From assembly GCA_022841745.1 (NCBI GenBank), contig JALHQW010000020.1, forward strand, positions 1-64,000: 64,000 nt of DNA. Direction: 5' to 3'. This DNA comes from Saprospiraceae bacterium. Its GTDB lineage: Bacteria; Bacteroidota; Bacteroidia; Chitinophagales; Saprospiraceae. The notes beneath the pieces were generated by a model. The model was not told the origin of the DNA and made no database searches. It was given only the letters and a program-made list of their open reading frames with translations. Position 1 is the stretch's first letter; each line of letters begins with the position of its first letter. A program made the translations under genes and the position numbers. Of the stretch, positions 8,566 to 16,938 are shown one piece after another.

Positions 8566-9573
8566 ATGAAAAGAAGCACCTATATTTTCTTCCTCGCTTG
8601 TTGTTTTCAGGCGCTCGACCTGCCAGCACAGGAATTCGCTATTTTCACCAACAACAGCGCCACTTGGGACGGTAAGCCGCTGACCCTTTCCGGCAAGGTT
8701 GGCTACAATACGCAAACTCGCCACCTGTCCTTGTCCAACCGCTCCCGCTACCAAACGAAGGTCAATGTACACACCCATTCCAACCTCGATTTTGTTTATT
8801 TCACCGACGACCACGGTAATCAGGGAAATCAGATTGCGGTCAGTCTGCCGCCTGGCTCGACCTACCGTGTCAATGTTTTTGGCTATCTGGAAAGCGGCGG
8901 TGAAAATGTCTATAACGACGACTTGGGGCTGGATGTGGAATATCTCGACCAATATGGGAGGCGTTTGATGACCAATTATTGGGAATACCCTGTTTCGATT
9001 TATTTCAGGTCTTCCGGGTCGGGGGGGAATTCCAGTGGCGGGTTCGGAAAACCGAATCATTATGAAGTGATTACCATCAACGGGCTTCCCGCTCGGTGGC
9101 ACACCTCCGACCTGCCGCTTAAGCTGTACTCCAACCACCGGCAATACGGTTTTTCATCGGAATACGACAAAGTGCTTCTCCGCACAGTACTCGTATGGAA
9201 CAATGTGGCTGAAAGCATCGGGATATCGCAAGGCTTTTTCGAGTTGACCAATTCTTCCTCCAATGCCAACATTCAGATTGATTGGTCGGGGCAGTACGTG
9301 GAAAGGGGAGCTATGGGAGTTGCCTACTACATGAAAGGCTTGGTCGCCATGCTCCCCATGCGCTACTACCAAAACGAGGGCGCTGCCGCCGAAACGCTTT
9401 TGCAGGAACTTTGCCACATGCTCGGACCGGAACACTCGGAATACCCTGCCGACATCATGTACGGCACCGTTCACGGGCATTCGCACGATTTGGCGGAAGT
9501 GACCGTCACCGACCGAGACCGACAAATGCTGGGTTGGCTGTACTCACAAAGGAATTATTACCCGTTTCGGTGA
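8566..9573 (+). CDS. Secreted matrixin-like protein with degenerate zinc motif
   Basis: 335 aa from ATG 8566, where the signal peptide MKRSTYIFFLACCFQALDLPAQ starts (frame open to a TTG at 8536). The C-terminal third resembles matrixin/M10-type metalloproteases: LLQELCHMLGPEHSEYPADIMYG (278-300), where HExxHxxGxxH would be expected, followed by the Met-turn DIM. Here the first zinc histidine is replaced by Gln280 and the usual Gly by Cys283, while Glu281, His284 and His290 remain. It may be an inactive pseudoprotease, or Cys283 may take part in metal binding. The N-terminal part (QEFAIFTNNSATW...) is unrecognised. No T9SS sorting domain. Confidence 0.65.
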   Translation: MKRSTYIFFLACCFQALDLPAQEFAIFTNNSATWDGKPLTLSGKVGYNTQTRHLSLSNRSRYQTKVNVHTHSNLDFVYFTDDHGNQGNQIAVSLPPGSTYRVNVFGYLESGGENVYNDDLGLDVEYLDQYGRRLMTNYWEYPVSIYFRSSGSGGNSSGGFGKPNHYEVITINGLPARWHTSDLPLKLYSNHRQYGFSSEYDKVLLRTVLVWNNVAESIGISQGFFELTNSSSNANIQIDWSGQYVERGAMGVAYYMKGLVAMLPMRYYQNEGAAAETLLQELCHMLGPEHSEYPADIMYGTVHGHSHDLAEVTVTDRDRQMLGWLYSQRNYYPFR

Positions 9574-9621
9574 GGCTTTGCCTTGCAGGAGCGATTTCTT
9601 TCACCTAACAACTCAAACTTT

Positions 9622-10206
9622 ATGAAGAACTTCCACTTTATCCTCCGTTCCCTGTTTGCCCTTTCCTTGTTCATCTTTGCTACTGCTTGCAACAACAACC
9701 TGAAGCAAACGCTCAAGGACAAAGACGCTGCACTCGGCGCCCAAAAGACGAAGATAGCTGAACTGGAAAACAAGAACGACCAGTTGGCTGCGGACAACGG
9801 GCGCTTGAAGGAAGATGCCTCCAAAGCCGACAAACGTTCCGGTGAACTTGAAAAGCAACTTTACGAATGCTGCCCAAGCGGTGGAAGGCCGAAATCCGGC
9901 AATGCCGACCTCGTAAAGTACTATCTCATTCAGGCGCAGGCAGAAACAGAAAAGGCAGGCGCCCGCTTCAAGCAAAGCGACTATGTGGGCATCAACGAAC
10001 ACGCAGCCAAAGCACTGGCTGCCATCACAGCGTTGGCTGCCCTTTCCGGCGAAAGCAATTCTGGGTTGTCAAGAGCCTTGGAGGATGCCAGGGAAGAGGC
10101 GTTGGGGCTGGTGGAAGCCACAGCCAAAAAGCAGCACGACAACAGCCACGACCACCATGAGCACCTCGAAGCTGCTGTAAAAGCATTGGAAAAGTTGATA
10201 GACTAA
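9622..10206 (+). CDS. Coiled-coil lipoprotein
   Basis: 194 aa from ATG 9622, beginning the lipoprotein signal that ends FIFATAC (Cys23). Residues ~27-85 are a heptad-rich coiled coil (LKDKDAALGAQKTKIAELE...). The C-terminal part is helical and Ala/Glu-rich, with a His-rich stretch HDNSHDHHEH that could bind metal. Probably anchored to the inner face of the outer membrane as a structural or scaffolding protein; no specific family recognised. Confidence 0.7.
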   Translation: MKNFHFILRSLFALSLFIFATACNNNLKQTLKDKDAALGAQKTKIAELENKNDQLAADNGRLKEDASKADKRSGELEKQLYECCPSGGRPKSGNADLVKYYLIQAQAETEKAGARFKQSDYVGINEHAAKALAAITALAALSGESNSGLSRALEDAREEALGLVEATAKKQHDNSHDHHEHLEAAVKALEKLID

Positions 10207-10208
10207 AC

Positions 10209-10245
10209 AATTTCAGCCGCCAAATCTGTTTGGTGGCTGAAATTT
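10209..10245 (+). terminator. Hairpin terminator after the coiled-coil lipoprotein
   Basis: A long imperfect inverted repeat (arms 10209-10224 and 10229-10245, core TTTCAGCC with GGCTGAAA) with a 4-nt loop begins 2 bp after the stop codon and ends in AATTTAAT. A related sequence (AGCCGCCAA with TTGGTGGCT) recurs at 14612-14635, suggesting a small family of repeat hairpins. Confidence 0.65.
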
Positions 10246-10265
10246 AATCGTCCAAAATAGTTGCA

Positions 10266-11348
10266 ATGAAAAACACCACTAACATTAATCTTTGCTACCC
10301 AGTGTCGTGCTGGCTGTTGTTTCTGGCAGTTTTGTTTACGGGACAGGCGCTTGGGCAAAACACCACTGGCATCCAGTCTGGCGTAGAGGAGTTTCCCAAC
10401 TACCATCCTTTGGTGGTTCATTTCCCTATCGTACTGCTGTTGCTTGCTGCCTTGATGCAAGTTGCCGGGTTTTTCATCAAGAGCGAAGGCTATCACCGGA
10501 CCATCTTCGTTCTGGCGGTGCTGGGTTATGCCACCGCCTGGTTTGCCGCTGCTTGGCGGCATCCACATATTGACCCCGATGCCGTGAGTACCGCCGCGAA
10601 GCATATTTTCGATGAGCATCAAAAATACGCCCGGTGGTCGGTCTGGGCTGGCGGAGTTGGCGCGCTTGCCAAGGGCATAGAGCTTTATTTTAAAAGGCGC
10701 TTGGGTTGGGCGCTTTTAACCACTTTGCTGCTCGCCGTGGCGGGGGGTTTGGTTGCTGTGTCGGGGCATCACGGCGCCGAGCTGGTACACAAGCACGGCA
10801 TCGGTCCAAAAGGTGGTTTCTTAAAAAAATCAACGGCATCTATCCCACCTGAAGTGTATCAAAACCCCAATGCCATCGAAAACGACACTATCCTAAAAAG
10901 TATTCATGCGACAACAACAGGAACACTTGGAAACACGACTGTTCAAATTCGATATTCCTCGCCCAAAGTGCGCGGACGTGTTATCTGGGGGGAGTTGGTG
11001 CCTTTCGGCGAAATTTGGGTGGCAGGTGCCAACAATGCTACGAGCGTGGAATTCAGCGGGGCAGTCGAGGTCAACGGTACGCTGGTCGAAGCAGGCAAGT
11101 ATGCGTTTTTTGCCATCCCCGGGGCGGAAAGTTGGACGCTGATTCTAAATAAAAATTGGGACCAACATCTTGCGGACGAGTATGAACCGAAAGACGACGT
11201 GGTGAGTGTGGAGGCTAAGCCGCTGCCCAATACGCATACTGAGCGCCTACAATATTTTGTGGAACCCCCATCGGGTGATGCCAGTGGCGGTATTTCGATG
11301 GCTTGGGAATCACTCAAAGTCCTTCTTCCGGTAAAGGCGAAATCATGA
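10266..11348 (+). CDS. DUF2231-DUF2911 fusion membrane protein
   Basis: 360 aa. The N-terminal half has a signal or TM segment (~12-30) and the DUF2231 signature FPNYHPLVVHFPIVLLLLAALMQ (~43-65), with further TM helices to ~175. DUF2231 is a 4-TM domain often found with haem or c-type cytochrome proteins, and the conserved histidines here are His46 and His51. The C-terminal half (~195-355) is DUF2911: VQIRYSSPKVRGRVIWGELVPFGEIWVAGANNAT and AGKYAFFAIPG. The C-terminal domain is expected to lie in the periplasm. Function of both domains is unknown; the fusion joins a membrane anchor to a secreted beta-domain. Confidence 0.8.
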   Translation: MKNTTNINLCYPVSCWLLFLAVLFTGQALGQNTTGIQSGVEEFPNYHPLVVHFPIVLLLLAALMQVAGFFIKSEGYHRTIFVLAVLGYATAWFAAAWRHPHIDPDAVSTAAKHIFDEHQKYARWSVWAGGVGALAKGIELYFKRRLGWALLTTLLLAVAGGLVAVSGHHGAELVHKHGIGPKGGFLKKSTASIPPEVYQNPNAIENDTILKSIHATTTGTLGNTTVQIRYSSPKVRGRVIWGELVPFGEIWVAGANNATSVEFSGAVEVNGTLVEAGKYAFFAIPGAESWTLILNKNWDQHLADEYEPKDDVVSVEAKPLPNTHTERLQYFVEPPSGDASGGISMAWESLKVLLPVKAKS

Positions 11349-11383
11349 ACATTTTACTAATGGGTATTTATTTTTCTTGAAAA

Positions 11384-12682
11384 ATGCTTCATTTCCAAAC
11401 CCTTATCCGGCAATACAAGACCGACCCGGAATCGGTCTATAACACCTGGTTCGTCAACAACGAAGAAAGGCTGAAAGCCTTCCGCAGCATCCGCCGGGGC
11501 GTGATGCAAGTGGTGAGCGACATCAAAGGCGGGCGCTTCGGCAACGACTTCAAAGGCTCCTCGCTGGAATTCGTGCTGGGCTGTATCACCGAGCAAAAGC
11601 AGGTGTTCGAGGGAGCGGCGCACCCGTTTTACTGGAAACCCAAGTTGCGCATTCCCGATATTTACGAGAACGAAGCGAACAAGCAGGCTTTCGGACAGTT
11701 TCTCGAAAATTGCCTGAACGCCAAGAACGAAAAGCACTTGCTCGACGAAATCCTTCGATTGGACAATTTGAAAATCAAGGGCTTGGGACCTGCTGTCGCC
11801 AGCATCCTGTATTTCCTGCACCCGACCCTCATCCCGCCGTTCAACACCGCCATTGTCAACGGTTTCAACACGCTTTTTAAGGACAAAAAGAAACTCGGTT
11901 CCTGGCAGGAGTACCTCAAGCTGCGGGAGGTGCTGCTCGACACGAATCTGAAATACCGACCCGACCTTTCCACCGACCTCGGCGCGCTCGCCGGGCTGCT
12001 TTTCGAGGTAGGCTCGCAGAAAATGGCGGCGGGAATGGACGAGTACCTGTCGGAAGCTGAACGGGAAAAATTGGAGAAAGTCATCGAAAAGCGGCGGCGG
12101 GAAGTATTGAACGAGCGAGCGGAAGAAAGCCTGCACACCGAAATGCAGTACCACCTTGTAAAAATCGGCAACGCCCTCGGCTACGACGTGTTCCCGGCGA
12201 GCAACGACCGCTCGAAAAGTTACGACGGGCAAAGCTTCTCGTTTCTTTGCCCCTGCGCTTTTCCCGACCTGCCTATCGAGCGGGACACGCTCAACACCGT
12301 GAAGCTCATTGATATTCTTTGGTTTGAAAAAAACACCCCGAACGTGGTGGCAGCTTTCGAGGTGGAAAAAAGCACCTCCATTTACAGTGGCATCCTGCGC
12401 CTGACCGACCTCTCGTATTCGATTGCAGACGGGGATGAGACGTTTTACATCGTCATCCCCGACAGCCGGGAGAAGGACGTGCTGCTGCAACTCTCCCGAC
12501 CCGCCCTAAAAAACAACAGCGTCGAAATCCGCTACATCCTGTTCTCCGACCTGCGCACCCACTGCGATGCATTGTGCAAGTTCGGCGACAGCCACCACAT
12601 CATGCAGAAAATAGCGAGGAAAGCGGGGCAGGCTTTTATAAATGAAGTGAATGGACAATCGAGTTTGGGTAAAAAAAGATAA
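11384..12682 (+). CDS. Predicted nuclease: HhH domain plus PD-(D/E)XK-type C-terminal domain
   Basis: 432 aa, no signal peptide. Residues ~129-140 (LKIKGLGPAVAS) form a helix-hairpin-helix DNA-binding motif in a helical region like those of HhH-GPD glycosylases. After a charged helical linker (~222-250), the C-terminal domain has His251-Thr-Glu253, then KLIDILWF (Asp310) and AAFEVEKSTSIYSGILRLTDL (Glu326, Glu328, Lys329). This Asp...ExEK arrangement fits a PD-(D/E)XK nuclease fold, as in some predicted restriction endonucleases. No methyltransferase is adjacent, so it could be a solitary restriction enzyme, a repair nuclease or a defence effector. Activity is inferred, not shown. Confidence 0.65.
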   Translation: MLHFQTLIRQYKTDPESVYNTWFVNNEERLKAFRSIRRGVMQVVSDIKGGRFGNDFKGSSLEFVLGCITEQKQVFEGAAHPFYWKPKLRIPDIYENEANKQAFGQFLENCLNAKNEKHLLDEILRLDNLKIKGLGPAVASILYFLHPTLIPPFNTAIVNGFNTLFKDKKKLGSWQEYLKLREVLLDTNLKYRPDLSTDLGALAGLLFEVGSQKMAAGMDEYLSEAEREKLEKVIEKRRREVLNERAEESLHTEMQYHLVKIGNALGYDVFPASNDRSKSYDGQSFSFLCPCAFPDLPIERDTLNTVKLIDILWFEKNTPNVVAAFEVEKSTSIYSGILRLTDLSYSIADGDETFYIVIPDSREKDVLLQLSRPALKNNSVEIRYILFSDLRTHCDALCKFGDSHHIMQKIARKAGQAFINEVNGQSSLGKKR

Positions 12683-12762
12683 TTCTGTGGTAACATTTCA
12701 CTTTAAAAAGGAATCAAATAGCTTCCTTCGGAGCGTAATCTTTTTAACCTAAATATTTTACA

Positions 12763-14592
12763 ATGAAAGCAGAACAAACCTCGAAAGCAAAGCCCCACCA
12801 ACAAAAGGAGCATTGCGAGCCAGTAGAAGCTGGTATCAGCCCAAGTATCCATCGAAGGATACTCACTTTCCTTAACAATGCCATTCGCCCGGAAGACCTT
12901 GCGTTTGAAAAAAACGCCCTGACCCACGACGAGGGCAATCCCATCCATGAGGACAACCCGGAAGAATTGCACGGAAAGCGAAAAAAACTCCTTGACCTCG
13001 GCATTGCCAAAGAAATCCTCGAATTCAGGGACAAGGAGTTTCCGTTCGGGTTTCGCAGCTTGAGGGATTTGGTGGAACTGAGGCAGTTTGACTTCAGCCG
13101 TATTGAAGTTCTTTTTTCCCATTTGTCGCCAGCAACATTTGGTCAATGGAGGACATTGCCTTACCCAATAACCACACAAAATCCCGGTGGTGGCGCTGAA
13201 TTTCCCATCGAGGTGGTACATGCAGCCTTATTGCATACGGGAAAGGTGGTGTTCATTCCTGCCGACTTTGGAAATGCCAGATGGAAGACCCCGATTTGGG
13301 ACCCCAACGATGAGGCAACCCCCCGGTTCGAGTACCCTCTCATTGACCCCGATTACTCATTGCTGTGCAGCGGGCATTGTTTTTTGTCCAACGGTCATTT
13401 GCTGGCGGTGGGTGGCGGTGGCGACCTGAACGTTACCCCTACTGCTTGGTGGGGATTCAAGTTAGACCCCGTCGCCAGAACGTGGACAAGGACGGCTGGA
13501 AGGATGGATGAATACAAATGGTATCCGACTGCTGTAGTCCTGCATGATAAGCGGGTGTTGGTTACCTGTGGAAACACTATTGGAGAGATGGAAATCTACA
13601 ATGAGGACACCGATATGTTCGAGCCAGTTACAGGTGACTCCCTTCGTTTCCCGAACTTGTACCCCGGACTGCACGTACTGCCCAATGGAGCAACGTTCTA
13701 TTCCAGAACCGGATGGGGAAGTGCCACGAACAGCTCACCTCGTTCCAATGACAACTCCGCCTATTTCACCTTTGCCGCCTCCCCGGCAAACACAGGCGCA
13801 TGGACGGGCATTACACCTTCGACGGTCAACCGCTGCAAAGGGATGTCGGTGATGATACTGCAAAATTCCTTTCCCTCGACCAGGATACTGGTAGTTGGTG
13901 GCAGCGATGCAAGCGGCAATGGCGTCAATTCAGCCGAGGTGATAGACCTGTCCATTCTTTCGGCTGCCTCTGCCTGGACGTCCACCGGGGTGTTGCCCGA
14001 TACGCTTCCCCGCAGACAATGCAATGCGGTGTTGTTGCCAGACAGCACGGTGTTCGTGGCGGGTGGCGTCCTGTCGAACAATTCACCCTGCATGTTGTAC
14101 AACGCAACCACCAACGCTTGGACGGCAATGGATGAATTGCCTTCGGTCAGGGCTTACCATTCCGTGATGCTTTTGCTGCCGAGCGGCAAGGTGATGATGG
14201 CAGGCGGGACAGCGGAAGCCGGAGGGATGCCGGGAAGCCCAAACATTGAGGTTTTCAGTCCGCCTTACCTGTTCAGAGGGGCTCGTCCGGTGATTTCAAG
14301 TGCACCCGCATTGGTTCATCACGGGCAGAATTTTGTCATCGAGTCGCCCGACGCCTCCACCATCGTGAAAGTCGTTTTGGTCAGACCGATGGCGGTGACT
14401 CATCAAACGGATGCCGAGCAGCGGGTGCTGGAAATGCCATACATCCACGACCACGCAAACCCAACGAGGCTGACCTTGACAGCGCCACACGGCGGGCATC
14501 CCCACGTCATTGCTCCAATGGGTTATTACATGATGTTTGCCATAAATAACAACGGAGTTCCTTCGGTTGCTTCGTGGGTTTACTTGCATTGA
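12763..14592 (+). CDS. Galactose-oxidase-like copper radical oxidase (GlxA-type kelch protein)
   Basis: 609 aa. The body is a seven-bladed kelch-type propeller followed by a C-terminal E-set/DUF1929-like domain. All copper-radical-oxidase active-site residues are recognisable: Cys202 (LLCSGH) and Tyr254 (KWYPT), which would form the thioether-linked tyrosyl radical cofactor; Tyr465-His466 (RAYHS) and His547 (VTHQTDAEQR), which bind copper. It should therefore oxidise an alcohol or aldehyde to produce H2O2. Notably I see no signal peptide: the N-terminus (MKAEQTSKAKPHQQKEHCEP) is hydrophilic, followed by ~110 unusual helical residues, and there is no T9SS tail. Substrate unknown. It is followed by a perfect terminator hairpin. 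Confidence 0.85.
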   Translation: MKAEQTSKAKPHQQKEHCEPVEAGISPSIHRRILTFLNNAIRPEDLAFEKNALTHDEGNPIHEDNPEELHGKRKKLLDLGIAKEILEFRDKEFPFGFRSLRDLVELRQFDFSRIEVLFSHLSPATFGQWRTLPYPITTQNPGGGAEFPIEVVHAALLHTGKVVFIPADFGNARWKTPIWDPNDEATPRFEYPLIDPDYSLLCSGHCFLSNGHLLAVGGGGDLNVTPTAWWGFKLDPVARTWTRTAGRMDEYKWYPTAVVLHDKRVLVTCGNTIGEMEIYNEDTDMFEPVTGDSLRFPNLYPGLHVLPNGATFYSRTGWGSATNSSPRSNDNSAYFTFAASPANTGAWTGITPSTVNRCKGMSVMILQNSFPSTRILVVGGSDASGNGVNSAEVIDLSILSAASAWTSTGVLPDTLPRRQCNAVLLPDSTVFVAGGVLSNNSPCMLYNATTNAWTAMDELPSVRAYHSVMLLLPSGKVMMAGGTAEAGGMPGSPNIEVFSPPYLFRGARPVISSAPALVHHGQNFVIESPDASTIVKVVLVRPMAVTHQTDAEQRVLEMPYIHDHANPTRLTLTAPHGGHPHVIAPMGYYMMFAINNNGVPSVASWVYLH

Positions 14593-14611
14593 CAGGAAAT
14601 AGCGTGATTGA

Positions 14612-14635
14612 AGCCGCCAAATTTGGTTGGTGGCT
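14612..14635. repeat. Small inverted repeat related to the hairpin at 10209-10245
   Basis: AGCCGCCAA (14612-14620) and TTGGTGGCT (14627-14635) form a short stem with one mismatch. The same core (GCCGCCAAAT...TTGGTGGCT) occurs in the 10209-10245 hairpin, both just after + strand genes. Confidence 0.5.
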
Positions 14636-14652
14636 GTTGAATAAACTTTTGC

Positions 14653-14692
14653 AATGGCGTTGTGCTGCCCATAGCGGAAGCACAACGCCATT
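14653..14692 (+). terminator. Perfect 14-bp stem-loop terminator after the copper radical oxidase
   Basis: AATGGCGTTGTGCT (14653-14666) and AGCACAACGCCATT (14679-14692) are perfect inverted repeats with a 12-nt loop, followed by TCTTAATTT. It ends 16 bp before the start of the M43 protease gene, separating the two transcripts. Confidence 0.75.
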
Positions 14693-14708
14693 CTTAATTT
14701 GTCAAAAC

Positions 14709-16796
14709 ATGAAAAACGACACTACATACCGCCTGCCGACCCTTCTGCTTCTCGCCGCCGGGCTGTTTTTCCTGCCGGAAAACCTGCCCGCCCAGCAAGT
14801 CCCCTGCCTGTTTGACAGCTTGTACCCGCCCCAGCGTTTGGAGCGGGCGGAGAAGCGCATCCGGGCAAAATTGGCGGAAAACGCCTCCGGGCAAACGGCA
14901 AGGAGCAACGATGACAGCGTCCGCATCATCCCGGTCGTGGTACACGTCATCCAGAATGGCGGCACGGAAAATATCTCTTACGCGCAGATTGAAAGCCAAA
15001 TTCGCATCCTCAACGAGGACTACGGCAAGCTGCCCGGCACGCCCGGCGACGGCAACGGCGTGGACACGGGCGTTCGTTTTTGCCTCGCAAAAAAAGACCC
15101 GCAAGGTCGCTGCACCAACGGCGTCGTCCGTCTGCGAACGCCCCTGACCAATCACAAGCCCGTCGAGCGGGCAATGCTCAAGGAACTTTCTTTTTGGGAC
15201 AACACCCGCTACCTCAACATGTACGTCGTGAAAACCATCGAGGGCAACGTCGGCGGTTACGCCTCCTTCCCCTACACGCCGCCCGACGAGGACGGCATCG
15301 TGGTGAGAGCCAACCTGTTCGGCGACGAGGGCACGGCTGCCGCTTCGGGCGGGCGCACGACCACGCACGAACTGGGACATTGGTTCGGGTTGTACCACAC
15401 CTTCAATGGGGGTTGCGGGCAGGACACCTGCGCCCACGGCGATTTCGTCTGCGACACGCCGCCCGTCGCCAATCCCAACTTCACCTGCAACCTGAACGCC
15501 AACTCCTGCTCCAACGATAACCCCAACCTGACCGACCAGGTGCGCAACTACATGGATTACACGCCCGACGCCTGCAAAAACTTGTTCACGCAAGGGCAAA
15601 AAGAACGCATCCAAGCCACGCTCGACACGGTTCGAACCCTCATCTGGTCGCCAGACAACCTGCTCGCCACCGGTTGCGACTCGGCTTACCAGCCGCCAGC
15701 CATTTGTTCTGTTGCGGCAGATTTCGTGACCCTCACACCGACCGTTTGCACGGGCAACAGCGCCTATTTCATTGACCGTTCGCTTAACGGGGCGACTTCG
15801 TGGCAATGGCTTTTCCCTGGTGGAAACCCTTCGTCTTCCACCGCCCAAAACCCGACCGTCGCCTACGACACGGTGGGCGTGTACGACGTGACGCTCATCG
15901 TCGCCAATGCCGAGGGCACCGACACGCTCACGCTCGCTGGCTACCTCGAAGTCACCGAGCCGGGCATCGGCGACCCCCTGCCCTTTATTCGGAATTTCGA
16001 CGACGGGCAGTACCCGCCTGAAGGCATCACGGTCTATAATCCCGACGCCCAAATCGCTTGGGAACTCGACAGCCTCGCCGCCAAAACTGCGCCGTATTCC
16101 ATGCGCATCAACAACCTCGACAACACGAACTATGGCACACTGGACTGGCTCGAACTCCCCTTCCTCGACCTTAGCTCCGCCCATCCCGACTCCACGCTCC
16201 GCATGACTTTTTGGTGGGCTTATGCCCGCAGCGACGCCAACTTCTCCGATGAGCTTATTGTGCAACTGTCGAAGGATTGCGGCTTCACCTACGTGCCCAT
16301 TTTCAGCAAATCGGGCAACGCCCTCGTCACGGGACCTACCCAGACGACGCCTTTCATTCCCGACTCTACGCAATGGAAAAAGGCAGTCATTAACCTGAAC
16401 ACCTACCGGGATGAACGCTACGTGAAAATCCGAATCGTAAACGTGACCGATGGCGGCAACAACCTCTACGTGGATGACCTGAACATCGGCGACGGCAGCG
16501 ACGGCAATCCGACCGCCGTGACGCCCCCGCCTGCTGGCGACCCCTTCCCGAACCTTCGCCTGACGCCTGACCGGGCAGGCGGGCGCTTGCTGCTCTGGGC
16601 GAATGTGGCGAGGCAGTTGACCTTCGAGGCGGTGCTGTTCGATGCGGCGGGCAGGGCAGTGCGTACCTGGCAAAACGAGGTACTCGAAGCGGGCAGCCCG
16701 GCAGCGGTTTTGCCCGTGGGTGACTTGACAGGAGGGATGTATTTTTTGAGAATTGAAAATGAAGGTGGGGCGGGGACGGTGAAGGTGGCGTGGTAA
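14709..16796 (+). CDS. Secreted M43 (pappalysin-family) zinc metalloprotease with PKD and T9SS domains
   Basis: 695 aa from ATG 14709, which starts the signal peptide (TLLLLAAGLFFLPENLPAQ); the open frame further upstream overlaps the previous gene and a terminator, so it is not used. The catalytic motif HELGHWFGLYH (220-230) has all three zinc histidines, and the Met-turn NYMDYTPDACKNLFT follows near residue 290. Four or more cysteines around CAHGDFVCDTPP fit the disulfide-rich pappalysin M43 family. A PKD-like domain (~345-430; SWQWLFPGGNPSSSTAQNP...), a concanavalin-like sandwich, and a short T9SS sorting domain at the end (LFDAAGRAV...GGMYFLRIE) complete it. Expected extracellular endoprotease. 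Confidence 0.85.
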   Translation: MKNDTTYRLPTLLLLAAGLFFLPENLPAQQVPCLFDSLYPPQRLERAEKRIRAKLAENASGQTARSNDDSVRIIPVVVHVIQNGGTENISYAQIESQIRILNEDYGKLPGTPGDGNGVDTGVRFCLAKKDPQGRCTNGVVRLRTPLTNHKPVERAMLKELSFWDNTRYLNMYVVKTIEGNVGGYASFPYTPPDEDGIVVRANLFGDEGTAAASGGRTTTHELGHWFGLYHTFNGGCGQDTCAHGDFVCDTPPVANPNFTCNLNANSCSNDNPNLTDQVRNYMDYTPDACKNLFTQGQKERIQATLDTVRTLIWSPDNLLATGCDSAYQPPAICSVAADFVTLTPTVCTGNSAYFIDRSLNGATSWQWLFPGGNPSSSTAQNPTVAYDTVGVYDVTLIVANAEGTDTLTLAGYLEVTEPGIGDPLPFIRNFDDGQYPPEGITVYNPDAQIAWELDSLAAKTAPYSMRINNLDNTNYGTLDWLELPFLDLSSAHPDSTLRMTFWWAYARSDANFSDELIVQLSKDCGFTYVPIFSKSGNALVTGPTQTTPFIPDSTQWKKAVINLNTYRDERYVKIRIVNVTDGGNNLYVDDLNIGDGSDGNPTAVTPPPAGDPFPNLRLTPDRAGGRLLLWANVARQLTFEAVLFDAAGRAVRTWQNEVLEAGSPAAVLPVGDLTGGMYFLRIENEGGAGTVKVAW

Positions 16797-16885
16797 AGAG
16801 CAGGGAAGGGGGAACTACGGCAGTTTTTGTCACCGTTTTAAAGGATGACTTAACTAAGTTAGTTTTAAATTTTTACTGTGTCACC

Positions 16886-16916
16886 TTGTTTAATTGAATG
16901 AACTAATCTAATTTTG
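16886..16916 (+). promoter_or_regulatory. Bacteroidota-type promoter upstream of the RloA gene
   Basis: An exact -7 element TAATTTTG (16909-16916, consensus TAnnTTTG) is preceded by TTG at 16886-16888 with a 20-nt spacer, as in Bacteroidota primary-sigma promoters (-33 TTG or TTTG). It is 22 bp from the RloA start. The flanking 16797-16938 region is strongly AT-rich and also carries AACTAA-G-TTAGTT, a small palindrome that may be an operator. Confidence 0.6.
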
Positions 16917-16938
16917 CAAAAAAAATGCAAAATAGGCT

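Noticed and set aside
14694-16673. Long open frame on the minus strand opposite the M43 protease (659 codons)
   Set aside because: Low-complexity Arg/Val/Gly/His-rich product with no domain; it mirrors the codon bias of the GC-rich protease gene, which has full catalytic motifs.
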